Source: Pelolinea sp.
GTDB taxonomy: Bacteria; Chloroflexota; Anaerolineae; Anaerolineales; Anaerolineaceae
Length of the DNA stretch: 64,000 bases
Assembly: GCA_012797975.1 (NCBI GenBank)
Contig: JAAZOD010000010.1
Coordinates: 62,001 to 126,000 of the forward strand
Direction: 5' to 3'
Part shown: positions 1-9,105 of the stretch, piece after piece
Layout: each line of letters starts with the position of its first letter
Position numbering within the stretch: the stretch's first letter is position 1
Notes under the pieces: model-generated
Databases searched by the model: none
What the model was told of the DNA's origin: nothing
What the model saw: the letters and a program-made list of their open reading frames with translations, nothing else
Program-made: the position numbers and the translations under genes

Positions 1-959
1 TATAACGATACCTGTGCAAAAGCATCCAGGTTCACCACAAAATCGCGGCAGGCACGCGGGTCGCTTTCCACCGCCACCAGTGCGCTGGTTTGGGGCGCCA
101 GAAAACGGGAAAAAAGACCCACACCCGAGAACAGATCCAGCGCCGTGCGGGAAGCCTTCTTTTGAACAATGTCCATCAAAAGCGAAACCATCTTTTCCGT
201 CACGCCATCGTTGACCTGAAAGAAGGAACCAGCCGAAAGATGGAAAGGTACGCCCTTCACACCCATGGTCAGAGCGTCTTCCCCACTCAGCACCACATTC
301 TCATTTTTGCTGCAGTACACCAGATTCACCGGTACGTTCAGCTCAACTTCCGGAATATCCCCTTCCTCCCCTTCGAGGGTGATCAACACTTCCTCCGCCT
401 CATTCTGGCGCATTTCGACGCGCGTGATGCCAGATTGCGGTTCCAGTGCAAGAGTCTGCCAGAGCTCCTGAATGGCCTGACCCGGCAGCAGACACCGGGA
501 GAGCTCAAAGCCCGCATTGGAATTGCGTTTCATGAACCCCAGTTTTCCGCTAGCAAGCGGATGAAACTGCAGTACATTGCGATATCCATAAGGCAGGTCA
601 GAGGGGAGTACCTGCATGGGTTGGATCAGGTCCACATGCCCCAGCCGCAGGAGCTGTTCGCGCAGGATGTGCTCTTTATATTCAATCTGGGCAGGATAAT
701 CGATATGCTGATACTGGCAGCCGCCGCACACTCCAAAATGCGGGCAGGGTGCCGCCACACGCTGCGGCGAGGGAGACAGCAACTCCACCATTTCACCGCG
801 CGCATACTTTTGCTTGTCATCCACAATACGGATGGCTACCTTTTCACCGGGAATGACATAGGGGATGAAAACCGCTCTGCCGTCAGACAGGCGTGCCAGC
901 CCGTCTCCGCCATACGCAAGCCGGTCAATAATCACTTGCTGGATATTTGTTTTTTCCAT
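1..959 (-). CDS. 23S rRNA (uracil-5)-methyltransferase, RlmD/RumA class (3' end cut by window edge)
   Basis: Translating the complement from the ATG at 959 gives a protein beginning MEKTNIQQVIIDRLAYGGDG, a TRAM-type RNA-binding domain (about residues 1-60). It is followed by a cysteine cluster of the CxxxxxCGGC type (CPHFGVCGGC, about residues 72-81) that binds a 4Fe-4S cluster in this family. The start of the SAM-binding domain (ALDLFSGVGLFS) follows near the edge. The family methylates a uridine of 23S rRNA to m5U using SAM. The C-terminal catalytic Cys/Glu region lies outside the window. There is no Shine-Dalgarno. A TATGAT hexamer (967-972) ends 7 nt before the ATG, so the mRNA may be leaderless. 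RlmD versus RlmCD/TrmA-like specificity cannot be told from this fragment. Confidence 0.85.
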   Translation of the reverse strand, partial: MEKTNIQQVIIDRLAYGGDGLARLSDGRAVFIPYVIPGEKVAIRIVDDKQKYARGEMVELLSPSPQRVAAPCPHFGVCGGCQYQHIDYPAQIEYKEHILREQLLRLGHVDLIQPMQVLPSDLPYGYRNVLQFHPLASGKLGFMKRNSNAGFELSRCLLPGQAIQELWQTLALEPQSGITRVEMRQNEAEEVLITLEGEEGDIPEVELNVPVNLVYCSKNENVVLSGEDALTMGVKGVPFHLSAGSFFQVNDGVTEKMVSLLMDIVQKKASRTALDLFSGVGLFSRFLAPQTSALVAVESDPRACRDFVVNLDAFAQVSL

Positions 960-1175
960 TGGAGAAATCATACCCGAAGAAACCAAAAAATGCTGTGAGA
1001 ACTTATCCCTGCTGGTCTTTGGGGGATTTTAGGTTAAAACAGTCTTTTTACTTATACCATAATTAATTTTATAAATTTTTATATCAATATTATTCAAATG
1101 TACTATTGCAATATTTTAATTATCTGCTATTATTTCTGCATTATTAACAACTTCGCTTTAATGTTTGGAGGAAGC

Positions 1176-2417
1176 ATGCTGGCATCGATCAAAAAAACCT
1201 ACCAAGAATTTCCCAAAGCATTCTGGAATGTCATTTTGGGGATGTTCATCGACAACATCGGCGGCTCCCTTCTTTTCCCTTTCCTTACCCTGTACGTCAC
1301 CCAGAAATTTGGCGTCTCCCTGATCGACATTGGCTGGATCCAGGTGGTCAGCACAATGGTGAACGTGGTAGGCACCAGCATTGGTGGCGCGTTAGCAGAC
1401 CGTTATGGGCGCAAGACGATCGCTCTCATCGGTTTGTTCGGCAGCGCCCTGATCACCCTGCCATTAGGGCTCACCAACCGGTGGGAGCTTTTCATCCTCT
1501 TTCGCCTGCTGACCTCTTTCATGGGCAATTTTGCCGGCCCCGCGTTCAATGCACTAATGGCCGACCTGCTGCCATCCGCAAAACGTTCCCAGGGCTATGC
1601 CATCCTGCGCATTATCGGAAACCTCTCCGCCGCCATCGGCCCATTCCTGGCAGGTTTTCTGGTAGGCCGTTCCTTCCTGCCGCTGTTCATCGTGGATGTC
1701 GTGTTGAGCGTGGCAACCGGTATTTTCCTCCTCTTCAAAATGCCGGAAACCAAACCGGAAGAGGCCAGCCATGCCTCCCAACAGAGTCTCAAGGAAACCT
1801 TCGGCGGTTATGGCGCAGTTTTGCGCGACCGCCTGTTTGTAACATTGGTCTTCCTGATCGTCCTGACCATGATGGTTTATATGAATTACAACACCACCCT
1901 TTCCGTCTACCTGAACCGCATGCACGGCATCAGCGCCAGGCAATTCGGCTATCTGCTCACCCTCAACGCTGTGATGGTGGTGGTGCTCCAATTCAGCGTC
2001 AGCCGTCTCACCGCCAAATACAAGTTGGCGCACATGATGTTCCTGGGAACCTTGCTTTACGCGGTGGGATTTGGCATGATCGGCCTGGGCAGCACCTTCT
2101 CTTTCTTCGTGCTTGCCATAGTGATCGTAACGGTTGGAGAAATGATCAGCGCCCCGCTCTACCAATCGATGGCTGCCGAATTTGCACCGATCGATATGCG
2201 CGGAAGGTACATGGCCTTTCTCAACATCAGCTACAGCTTTTCCGCAGCGTTCGGCCCATTAATCGCCGGATACGGATTGGAATCTTCCCATCCACAGTGG
2301 GTCTGGTTTGCAGGCGGCCTGCTGTGCCTGATCGCTGCCATCGGTTTTCTCGGAACCAAAATGAAGACCATGCAGCCGGAAGCTTCACCAGCCCCCAAAA
2401 ATGCCGGCTCCTTATAA
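1176..2417 (+). CDS. MFS transporter, DHA1-type drug exporter (MdtH/MdtG-like)
   Basis: A 413-residue, 12-TM major facilitator. The loop 2-3 signature GGALADRYGRKT (about residues 70-81) and the second-half motif FAPIDMRGRYM are typical of proton-coupled drug:H+ antiporters. I chose the ATG at 1176 because a GGAGG lies 4-5 nt upstream at 1167-1171; an in-frame ATG at 1098 has no ribosome-binding site. The sequence is a clear paralogue of the MFS protein at 22271-23560: both carry an ESLKETF/QSLKETF cytoplasmic linker and the MRGRYMA motif. It stands alone, convergent with the ABC exporter pair downstream. The substrate cannot be predicted, and export of a toxic compound is only the family default. 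Confidence 0.9.
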   Translation: MLASIKKTYQEFPKAFWNVILGMFIDNIGGSLLFPFLTLYVTQKFGVSLIDIGWIQVVSTMVNVVGTSIGGALADRYGRKTIALIGLFGSALITLPLGLTNRWELFILFRLLTSFMGNFAGPAFNALMADLLPSAKRSQGYAILRIIGNLSAAIGPFLAGFLVGRSFLPLFIVDVVLSVATGIFLLFKMPETKPEEASHASQQSLKETFGGYGAVLRDRLFVTLVFLIVLTMMVYMNYNTTLSVYLNRMHGISARQFGYLLTLNAVMVVVLQFSVSRLTAKYKLAHMMFLGTLLYAVGFGMIGLGSTFSFFVLAIVIVTVGEMISAPLYQSMAAEFAPIDMRGRYMAFLNISYSFSAAFGPLIAGYGLESSHPQWVWFAGGLLCLIAAIGFLGTKMKTMQPEASPAPKNAGSL

Positions 2418-2448
2418 ATCGATTATTGTCCGCCAACCCCTTTACTGA

Positions 2449-2477
2449 GGAAGCCCCTTGTTATCGAAGGGGCTTCC
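2449..2477. terminator. Hairpin between convergent genes, likely bidirectional terminator
   Basis: An 11-bp perfect stem (GGAAGCCCCTT / AAGGGGCTTCC, arms 2449-2459 and 2467-2477) with a 7-nt loop lies between the convergent MFS gene and the ABC gene at 2513. The T-tract is poor on both sides, so efficiency is uncertain. Confidence 0.55.
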
Positions 2478-2512
2478 GAGTTTAAAACCAACCCTGTGGT
2501 TGCAGGAAAGTT

Positions 2513-4330
2513 CTAGATCGCAATCCCCTTGAACTGGCTGAGAACCAGGTGATGATAAAAGCCCTTCTTTTCCAACAGCTCCTGATGGGTGCCCTGTTCC
2601 ACGATCTCCCCATGGTCGATCACCACCACTTTGTCGGCATCCCGAATGGTGCTCAAGCGGTGGGCGATCACAAAACTGGTGCGTCCTTTCATCAACCGCA
2701 GCAACGACTTTTGGATGCGCGCTTCCGTGCGGGTATCCACACTGCTGGTGGCTTCATCCAGGATCAGAATGCCTGGATCAGCCAGAATGGCCCGGGCAAT
2801 GGCAATCAACTGGCGCTGCCCCTGGCTGAGATTGCCGGCCCGTTCAGACAGACTGGTTTGAAAACCTTGCGGAAGCTGGCGGATAAAATGATCGGCATCA
2901 GCCAATTCGGCAGCTTTCATGCACTCTTCATCCGTGGCTTCCAGGCGGCCGTAACGGATATTTTCCAAAATGGTGTCGGAAAAGAGAAAAGTATCCTGCA
3001 GCACCATGCCCAAATTCCTGCGCAGATCATCCTTATACAGCGTGCGGATATCGTGGCCATCGATGCTGATGCTGCCGCCTTGAATCTCATAGAACCGGTT
3101 CAACAGGTTGATGATCGTGGTCTTGCCCGCGCCCGTCGGGCCCACCAGGGCGACCGTCTGTCCGGCTTTGGCTTCAATCGTAAGGTGTTTGATGACCGGC
3201 TTTCCCGGAAGATAACTGAAATCCACGTCTTTAAAAAGCACATCGCCGTGGATCTTTTCAAGATGGAGCGCATCGGGTGCATCTGGGATTTCCGGCGGAT
3301 TATCGATGATCTCAAAAACGCGTTCCGCTCCCGCCAACGCAGCTTGAATGGAGTTGTACAGATTTGCGATCTGCCGCAGCGGCGAGACAAAATTTTGGCC
3401 ATAACTGATAAAAGTGGCGATCATTCCCACGCTGACCAAACCCTGCAAAGCCAGCCATCCGCCCAATGCGGCTAAAACAATGACAAAAATGTTTCCCAAC
3501 ACATTGGTAAGCGGCATGAGGAGCAGTGCATAAGAATTGGCATACACCCCGGCTGCATACACCTCTTCATTTTTCTTGCGAAAGGCATCGATCACGCTAT
3601 CATTCTTTTGGAATGCCTTGATGACCTTCTGACCACTGATGGATTCCTCTGCAATGGCATTCAACTCCCCCAGGTTTTTCTGCAACGAGCGGAAGCCCTT
3701 GCGGGTGTATTTCGCCACAAAACGGGCGAACCAGGCCATGATCGGCACCACCAGTAAACTGCCCAAAGCCAGCCAGCGATTCAACACAAACATGGCGACG
3801 AGGATCCCCCCCATTGAAAGAGTGCTGGCGATCAATGAGGTAATATTTTGTGAAATGGCTTGATTAATGGCATCAATATCATTGGTCAAACGACTCATCA
3901 AACCACCAGCCGGATGAGTGTCAAAGAAACCCATCGATTGGGTTTGCAGATGGGTAAAAAGATCTCGCCGCAAATTGCGCAAGGCGAGCTGAGAAACGCG
4001 CGCCATGATCCAGTTGGCAGCCACATTCAATCCATTGCTGAGAAGATAGGCCGCCAACATAAAAAGGGCCGTGTGCGCCAACCCAGCCACATCCTTTCCG
4101 CCGATGAATTGATCGATCGCCACACCCATCAAGTAAGGCCCCAGCAATCCCATCAGGGTGTACAGGATGATCAATACGATCACCAAGCCGATCTGGGGTT
4201 TATATTCCTTCAGGTACAGGAAAAGCCGGCCCAGAGACCGGCGCGGATCCTGCGCCTTTTCAATGGGTATGGAATGGATGGGTCTGCGCTGCATGCTGGA
4301 ACGAACATCGGTGGAACGATTCATGCTCAT
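2513..4330 (-). CDS. ABC exporter half-transporter, canonical ATPase subunit of a heterodimer (BmrD-like)
   Basis: A 605-residue protein with a six-helix exporter membrane domain (about residues 40-330) and a C-terminal ATPase domain. Visible motifs are Walker A GPTGAGKTT, signature LSQGQRQ and Walker B ILILDEATSSVD, which retains the catalytic Glu. The neighbour at 4340 has Asp at that position, so the two form the classic asymmetric heterodimer (BmrC/BmrD, TM287/288) with one degenerate and one active ATP site. The gene starts 9 nt after the partner's stop, in the order marR-exporter1-exporter2. Two Met codons (4330 and 4324) could serve as start. The likely job is multidrug or lipid-like substrate export. 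Confidence 0.92.
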   Translation of the reverse strand: MSMNRSTDVRSSMQRRPIHSIPIEKAQDPRRSLGRLFLYLKEYKPQIGLVIVLIILYTLMGLLGPYLMGVAIDQFIGGKDVAGLAHTALFMLAAYLLSNGLNVAANWIMARVSQLALRNLRRDLFTHLQTQSMGFFDTHPAGGLMSRLTNDIDAINQAISQNITSLIASTLSMGGILVAMFVLNRWLALGSLLVVPIMAWFARFVAKYTRKGFRSLQKNLGELNAIAEESISGQKVIKAFQKNDSVIDAFRKKNEEVYAAGVYANSYALLLMPLTNVLGNIFVIVLAALGGWLALQGLVSVGMIATFISYGQNFVSPLRQIANLYNSIQAALAGAERVFEIIDNPPEIPDAPDALHLEKIHGDVLFKDVDFSYLPGKPVIKHLTIEAKAGQTVALVGPTGAGKTTIINLLNRFYEIQGGSISIDGHDIRTLYKDDLRRNLGMVLQDTFLFSDTILENIRYGRLEATDEECMKAAELADADHFIRQLPQGFQTSLSERAGNLSQGQRQLIAIARAILADPGILILDEATSSVDTRTEARIQKSLLRLMKGRTSFVIAHRLSTIRDADKVVVIDHGEIVEQGTHQELLEKKGFYHHLVLSQFKGIAI

Positions 4331-4339
4331 TGCTCTTTT

Positions 4340-6085
4340 CTATTCCTCATGGAAACCATTTCCAAGTTGAGATTCAAAGATCTCCCGATAAACAGGACTG
4401 CTTCTCATCAGTTCTGAATGAGAGCCTTCGGCCACCAGGTGACCCTTATCCAAAACGATGATCTTATCAGCGTTCAATACCGTGCTGATGCGTTGCGCAA
4501 CCATGAAAATGGTGGAACCCTGCATGAAGCTGCGCAGGGCATCCTGGATACGGGTTTCGGTCTCCACATCCACGGAACTGGTCGCATCATCCAGGATCAA
4601 AACCCGCGGGCGGGTCAGAATGGCGCGCGCGATGGCAATGCGCTGTTTTTGCCCGCCGGAAAGGTTCGTGCCCCGTTCCTCCACATAGGCAGCATATCCT
4701 TTTGCAAAGCCCATGATGAAATCGTGTGCTTGGGCAACTTTCGCAGCTTGTTCGACCTCCTCATCGGTAGCATCGGCTTTTGCATAGCAAATATTTTCGC
4801 GCACCGTTCCCGAAAAAAGGATGGATTCCTGCGGCACGATGCCGATCTGACTTAGCAAAGTCTTTTCCTTGAGGGTTCTAATATTCAAATCTCCCATGCT
4901 GATCGCACCGCCGGTCGGATCATAGAAACGCGGAATCAGGTTGACCAGAGAGGACTTTCCCGAACCGGTAGCGCCCAACACCGCCACGATCTGTGCCGGT
5001 GCGGCGGTCAAATCGATCCCTTCCAGCACCTCCAGATCGCTATTCCCATTGTAGTGAAAGGACACGTTCTTGAAATCAATCCTGTTCGACCAGGATTCGG
5101 GCAATGGAGCATCTTCCTGCGGAAAGGAAATCTCCGGTTCGGTATCGAGAACCCGAAAAATGCGTTTGGCAGAAGCAAAGCCATTCGCCCAGGTATTGGA
5201 AAGCTGCGTCATCATGATCAGCGGGGTCATGGTGGTCAGCAAATAGTTCGTAAATGCAACCACCTGACCGATCTGCATGGCACCCCCGATGGTCTGCAAA
5301 CCGCCATACCATATCACCACCACCATGCCAATATTCACGAAGATGGTCAAGGCCGGCGACATGACGGACATGAACTGCATCACATGCACTGTCCGCTGCG
5401 TCAGGTCATCATTGACCTCATGGAAACGTTGCGATTCATGCTCGGCCCGCACGAAAGCTTTTACCAAGCGGGCACCCGCAATATTTTCCTGCAGCACCGT
5501 ATTTAGAACATCCAATTTTTCCTGCACCACTCGAAACAGCGGCTCCATCTTTACGCTGAACCAAACAATGATGGCGGTTGTGATCAGCAGGATCGGGATG
5601 ATCGTCGCAGCCAGATGAGGATTGGTCAGAAACATGAGAATGATGCTGCCGATCATCAATAGGGGAGCACGGCCACCGATGCGCAGGCTTATTCTCACAA
5701 AAAGCTGTACCGCGCTCACATCGCTGGTCAAACGCACCATCAATTTCCCAGTGCTGAAGCGATCCAGATTGCCATACGAAAAGTGCTGTATCTTGACGAA
5801 AATCGTTTCGCGCAGGTCGCGCGCCACCTTTTCACCCACCCGAACGGAGAAAATGTTGTTCATGATGGCTGCCACGGTATCCAAAACAGCAACCCCCAGC
5901 ATGACAGCGGATGTGTGCAGAACCACATCCATACGATTTTGTTTAATGCCATCATCAATGATCGTTCCGATCAGCCGTGGAATTGCCAATTCACACAACA
6001 CCATCAAGACCAGCATCACGATAGAAAGTAGCGTCAGTTTCCAGTACGGTTTTACGAAGTTATAAATGCGATGAACAATGCTCAT
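4340..6085 (-). CDS. ABC exporter half-transporter, degenerate-site subunit of a heterodimer (BmrC-like)
   Basis: A 581-residue exporter-type half transporter: six TM helices (about residues 10-310), then an ATPase domain with Walker A GATGSGKSS, signature LSGGQKQ and Walker B VLILDDATSSVD. The second acidic residue after the Walker B Asp is Asp instead of Glu. This substitution marks the non-hydrolysing site of heterodimeric exporters such as TM287/288 and BmrCD, and supports pairing with the product of the downstream gene. It follows the MarR gene by about 20 nt and should be cotranscribed with it. It is probably controlled by the operator repeat at 6571-6606. Confidence 0.92.
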   Translation of the reverse strand: MSIVHRIYNFVKPYWKLTLLSIVMLVLMVLCELAIPRLIGTIIDDGIKQNRMDVVLHTSAVMLGVAVLDTVAAIMNNIFSVRVGEKVARDLRETIFVKIQHFSYGNLDRFSTGKLMVRLTSDVSAVQLFVRISLRIGGRAPLLMIGSIILMFLTNPHLAATIIPILLITTAIIVWFSVKMEPLFRVVQEKLDVLNTVLQENIAGARLVKAFVRAEHESQRFHEVNDDLTQRTVHVMQFMSVMSPALTIFVNIGMVVVIWYGGLQTIGGAMQIGQVVAFTNYLLTTMTPLIMMTQLSNTWANGFASAKRIFRVLDTEPEISFPQEDAPLPESWSNRIDFKNVSFHYNGNSDLEVLEGIDLTAAPAQIVAVLGATGSGKSSLVNLIPRFYDPTGGAISMGDLNIRTLKEKTLLSQIGIVPQESILFSGTVRENICYAKADATDEEVEQAAKVAQAHDFIMGFAKGYAAYVEERGTNLSGGQKQRIAIARAILTRPRVLILDDATSSVDVETETRIQDALRSFMQGSTIFMVAQRISTVLNADKIIVLDKGHLVAEGSHSELMRSSPVYREIFESQLGNGFHEE

Positions 6086-6106
6086 GCTTGGATGTAATCC
6101 TCGATT

Positions 6107-6559
6107 CTAGTCAGCAGCAGGATCGAAAGTCTTTTTTAACATTTCCATGGCAGCCTGGATGGTCTTCAATTGCTCTTCATTTAGGGAAGCCATTTTTTCA
6201 GCCATCCAGCGGCGGTTCTTCCCATAAACTGCTTCAAGCAATTCGGCGGCGCTTTGCGTGATCTCCAGGTGCACATAGCGCCGGTCATGGGCATCCGTCT
6301 GACGGATCACCAACCCTTTTTCCACCAAAATTTGCACGATCTGGCTCACTGCGGGCCGGCTGATCTGCTGTTCCTCAGCCAATTCACCCACCGAACGAAC
6401 ACCGTGCCAGATATGGCGCAAAATATGAAATTGAATGAGGGTCAGGTTAAAATCATGCGTAGCATTGCAACGCACATTCCCCCGCACCCGTCCCCACACC
6501 GGCGGAATGGTATCCCAGAACTTTTCGATCGTTTGCCGCAGGAGATCATCATTTGCCAT
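6107..6559 (-). CDS. MarR-family transcriptional regulator
   Basis: A 150-residue winged-helix protein. The central segment (about residues 55-105: VGELAEEQQISRPAVSQIVQ then a DRRYVHLEIT wing) is the MarR DNA-binding domain, with the family's D-x-R-x wing tip. I placed the start at the ATG at 6559, six bases after AAGGA; a TTG two codons earlier touches the ribosome-binding site. It is the first gene of the exporter operon and the only candidate ligand sensor nearby. It probably represses its own operon by binding the TAGTTAA repeats immediately upstream. The ligand is unknown. Confidence 0.9.
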   Translation of the reverse strand: MANDDLLRQTIEKFWDTIPPVWGRVRGNVRCNATHDFNLTLIQFHILRHIWHGVRSVGELAEEQQISRPAVSQIVQILVEKGLVIRQTDAHDRRYVHLEITQSAAELLEAVYGKNRRWMAEKMASLNEEQLKTIQAAMEMLKKTFDPAAD

Positions 6560-6570
6560 GGCCAATCCTT

Positions 6571-6606
6571 TAGTTAATTTACTTAATAGTTAATTTACTT
6601 AACTAT
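6571..6606. promoter_or_regulatory. Tandem operator for the MarR repressor
   Basis: The 15-mer AGTTAATTTACTTAA occurs twice with a 16-nt period (6572-6586 and 6588-6602). The second copy is the core of a perfect inverted repeat with 8-bp arms (ATAGTTAA at 6586-6593, TTAACTAT at 6599-6606) around a 5-nt spacer. This size and AT-rich dyad shape fit a MarR dimer site, and it lies directly upstream of the marR start codon. The assignment to this MarR protein is inferred from position. Confidence 0.75.
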
Positions 6607-6740
6607 AAGCTTCCATGGAAAAATCGTCAATGATCATGCTTGACCCATTCGGGGAAATAGCCCGAAAGCTGCAAGAAAGATGATTTTCGTGAAACGTGGA
6701 AGCTCTTTTTTCGTATGTACGATGAAAGGAATAATAGATT

Positions 6741-7151
6741 ATGGACAAACAAGCTTCTGGCGGCAAAAAATTCGGTTATGTGTTATCCATGCTCATCAAC
6801 GCTGCCCTCCTGTACGTATTCAACCATCTCTCAAACTGGAATATCCCTTATCTTCTCCCCACCTTCCAGGGATGCCTATGGGCAATTCGATTATCGCTCA
6901 GCGCAACCATTTTCGTGAACTTCATCTACATTTTCTTTGATGAAACCTGGTTCCATCATCTCATGCAGGCCATTTTGAATTGTTTTAGCTGGCTCTCCAT
7001 TTATTTTCTGTACAGCATTTTCCCGTTTGCATTTCCAGCGGCTTTGTGGGGTCAGATCGTCAAAATTGCATTCATCTTCCTGCTGGTGGTCATCCCCATC
7101 GGAACCCTGGTGGAATTAATCCAGTTCCTGCGCAAAGTAAACCACAAGTGA
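6741..7151 (+). CDS. Small four-helix membrane protein, function unknown
   Basis: A 136-residue, very hydrophobic protein with about four predicted TM helices (roughly residues 10-28, 45-68, 76-96 and 104-126) and short Lys-rich ends (MDKQASGGKKF, RKVNHK). No motif is recognised. The ATG at 6741 has a GAAAGGA sequence about ten bases upstream. The gene is divergent from the marR operon and followed by its own hairpin. It may be an accessory membrane protein linked to the efflux system, but only its position suggests that. Confidence 0.7.
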   Translation: MDKQASGGKKFGYVLSMLINAALLYVFNHLSNWNIPYLLPTFQGCLWAIRLSLSATIFVNFIYIFFDETWFHHLMQAILNCFSWLSIYFLYSIFPFAFPAALWGQIVKIAFIFLLVVIPIGTLVELIQFLRKVNHK

Positions 7152-7169
7152 GAAAAAGCAAACCTGACA

Positions 7170-7204
7170 GAAAAGCGGGTGCGAGGATTTCGTATCCGCT
7201 TTTC
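7170..7204 (+). terminator. Putative terminator hairpin
   Basis: A 9-bp stem GAAAAGCGG / CCGCTTTTC (7170-7178, 7196-7204), extended by partly paired inner bases, follows the small membrane-protein gene by 18 nt. The following T-run is short (ATTTAAAT). Confidence 0.5.
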
Positions 7205-7333
7205 ATTTAAATGTTAAGAATCAATAATCTTTTTCCTAAATCATTTTTAAAAGAGGATATGTTTCACCAAATCCGATATATGATTAATGAATCATAGGAT
7301 TCATGCTGAGATATGAAAAAGGAGAAAACTGGG

Positions 7334-8641
7334 ATGGAAGACAAAACAAAGAAAAAAGCAATATGGGCATGGACCATGTATGATTGGGGCAATTCCGCCT
7401 TTGCCACCACCATCATGGCAGCCGTCTTGCCGGTTTATTATTCCTCGGTGGCCGGCTCAACGCTGGCGCCGAACGTCGCCACTGCACGCTGGGGATTCAC
7501 CACCTCGTTCTCCGCATTGCTGGTGGCCGTGCTGGCACCCATCCTTGGATCGGTAGCGGATTTCAAGGGGAACAAGAAAAAATTCCTGGGTTTTTTCATG
7601 GGGATTGGAGTGACCGCCACGGCTTTCCTGTATTTCGTAAAAACCGGCGACTGGCTGCTCGCATCGATCTTATATATCTTCGGGAACATGGGTTTTTCGG
7701 GTTCGCTGGTTTTTTACGACGCACTGCTGCCGCATGTGGCCTCTGAAGATGAAATCGACCAGGTTTCATCCAAAGGTTTTGCCATGGGGTATATCGGCGG
7801 TGGTTTGCTGCTGGCCATCAATGTGGTCATGATCATGTTCGGTGAAAAGATCTTCCCCGGAATTGATCCCACCCTCATGTCACGTCTGTCTTTCGTGAGC
7901 GTTGCCATCTGGTGGCTGGTATTTTCTCTGCCGTTATTCCGCCACATCAAAGAACCCACCCGGCGTATCGAGAAAGACGAAGAGGGGCTGAACCCGATCA
8001 AGGTCAGTCTCCAGCGGCTCGGAAAAACTTTCAAAGAGATCCGGAATTATCGCGATCTGTTCACCTTCCTGGTCGCTTTCTTTTTGTATGCCAATGGCAT
8101 CGGCACCATCATCACCATGTCCACCATTTATGGCAAGGAGATTGGCATTGGAACCACCACCCTCATCGGTACCTTATTGATGGTACAGTTCGTAGCCGCA
8201 CCCTTTGCAATCGCTTTCGGCGCACTGGCCAAGAAGATCGGCACGAAGAAATCCATTTACCTGAGTTTGGTGATCTATACCCTCATCGCCATTGGCGGGT
8301 ACTTCTTGAGCGAGGCCTGGCATTTCTGGGCGCTCGGTTTTGCGGTCGCCATGGTTCAAGGCGGCAGCCAGGCGCTCAGCCGTTCTTTGATCGGCCGCAT
8401 GATGCCCAAGAGCAAAAGTGCAGAATTCTATGGATTCTTCAGCGTTTTTGAAAAATTCTCCTCCATCGCCGGACCATTCCTTTTTGGCCTGGTTTCCACG
8501 CTGATGGGCGAGAGCCGCCTGAGCATTGTTTCATTGATCATTTTCTTCATTCTTGGAATGATCGTTCTGTCAAAAGTGAATGTGGAACGCGGCATTCAGA
8601 CCGCAAAAGAAGAAGACGAACGCATGATCACGGTTTCATAA
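7334..8641 (+). CDS. UMF1/Atg22-type MFS transporter
   Basis: A 435-residue 12-TM carrier starting MEDKTKKKAIWAWTMYDWGNSAFATTI. The WTMYDWGNSAF segment at the first helix is the hallmark of the UMF1 (Atg22-like) MFS family, whose fungal members export amino acids from the vacuole. The start at 7334 is chosen because AAAGGAG lies 8-9 nt upstream; an ATG at 7313 would place that sequence inside the gene. Substrate in bacteria is not established. The gene stands alone with a strong hairpin after the stop. Confidence 0.88.
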   Translation: MEDKTKKKAIWAWTMYDWGNSAFATTIMAAVLPVYYSSVAGSTLAPNVATARWGFTTSFSALLVAVLAPILGSVADFKGNKKKFLGFFMGIGVTATAFLYFVKTGDWLLASILYIFGNMGFSGSLVFYDALLPHVASEDEIDQVSSKGFAMGYIGGGLLLAINVVMIMFGEKIFPGIDPTLMSRLSFVSVAIWWLVFSLPLFRHIKEPTRRIEKDEEGLNPIKVSLQRLGKTFKEIRNYRDLFTFLVAFFLYANGIGTIITMSTIYGKEIGIGTTTLIGTLLMVQFVAAPFAIAFGALAKKIGTKKSIYLSLVIYTLIAIGGYFLSEAWHFWALGFAVAMVQGGSQALSRSLIGRMMPKSKSAEFYGFFSVFEKFSSIAGPFLFGLVSTLMGESRLSIVSLIIFFILGMIVLSKVNVERGIQTAKEEDERMITVS

Positions 8642-8645
8642 GAAA

Positions 8646-8678
8646 AAGAGGGTTCGTTTGCAAGACGAACCCTCTTTT
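8646..8678. terminator. Bidirectional rho-independent terminator
   Basis: A 12-bp perfect stem (AAGAGGGTTCGT / ACGAACCCTCTT, 8646-8657 and 8665-8676) with a 7-nt loop. It is followed by TTTTGTTTT on the plus strand and preceded by an A-run that gives a U-tract on the minus strand. It serves both the UMF1 gene and the convergent epimerase gene. Confidence 0.85.
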
Positions 8679-8681
8679 GTT

Positions 8682-9083
8682 TTAAAGAAGCTGATATAGC
8701 TCGATCAACACTCCCCCGCTGCTTTTCGGATGGACGAAAGCCATCTTGCGCCCTTCCATGACCACCGCAGTCTCATTGATCAAACGCACGTCCCTGGCTT
8801 TCAGTTCCTCCAGCGCCTGGTCGATATCCTCCACTTCCAGGCAAAGATGGTGAATGCCCGGTCCCCTGGTTTGAATGAAACGCGCCGTACCACTTTCGGC
8901 ATCGGTAGGTTCCACCAATTCCACTTCACTGTCACCGCAGGGGAAGAAGGCCACTTTTGCATGCTGGCTTTCCACCTCTTCGATGTGGTCCAGTTTCAAA
9001 CCCAAAATCGATTCCCAAAACACCTTCGCCTGGCTGATATCTTCTACCGCCACGGCCACATGATTGATCTTTGTTACCTTCAT
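8682..9083 (-). CDS. mce: Methylmalonyl-CoA epimerase
   Basis: A 133-residue protein of the glyoxalase/VOC fold with two beta-alpha-beta-beta-beta modules. It begins MKVTKINHVAVAVEDI, where the His is the first metal ligand. The GPGIHHLCLEVEDI segment (about residues 75-88) carries the second, and a Glu near the end (VLIELYQ) completes the site. It interconverts the 2R and 2S epimers of methylmalonyl-CoA. I used the ATG at 9083 (AAAGGGTAAAG just upstream); a longer reading frame to 9191 would overlap the mutase gene. It starts 22 nt after the mutase stop, so the two form one operon of the propionate/succinate interconversion pathway. Confidence 0.93.
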   Translation of the reverse strand: MKVTKINHVAVAVEDISQAKVFWESILGLKLDHIEEVESQHAKVAFFPCGDSEVELVEPTDAESGTARFIQTRGPGIHHLCLEVEDIDQALEELKARDVRLINETAVVMEGRKMAFVHPKSSGGVLIELYQLL

Positions 9084-9105
9084 CTCTTTACCCTTTATTT
9101 CAAAT

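Noticed and set aside
90-998. Long plus-strand frame of about 300 codons
   Set aside because: It is antisense to the RlmD-class methyltransferase, which has clear TRAM and Fe-S motifs on the minus strand.
2449-2477. REP-type repeat
   Set aside because: The hairpin occurs once in the window and lies between convergent stop codons, so a terminator explains it.
1481-2485. Second long plus-strand frame inside the MFS gene
   Set aside because: Shifted-frame shadow of the 1176-2417 gene; the translation is rich in Pro, Arg and His with no TM helices or family pattern.
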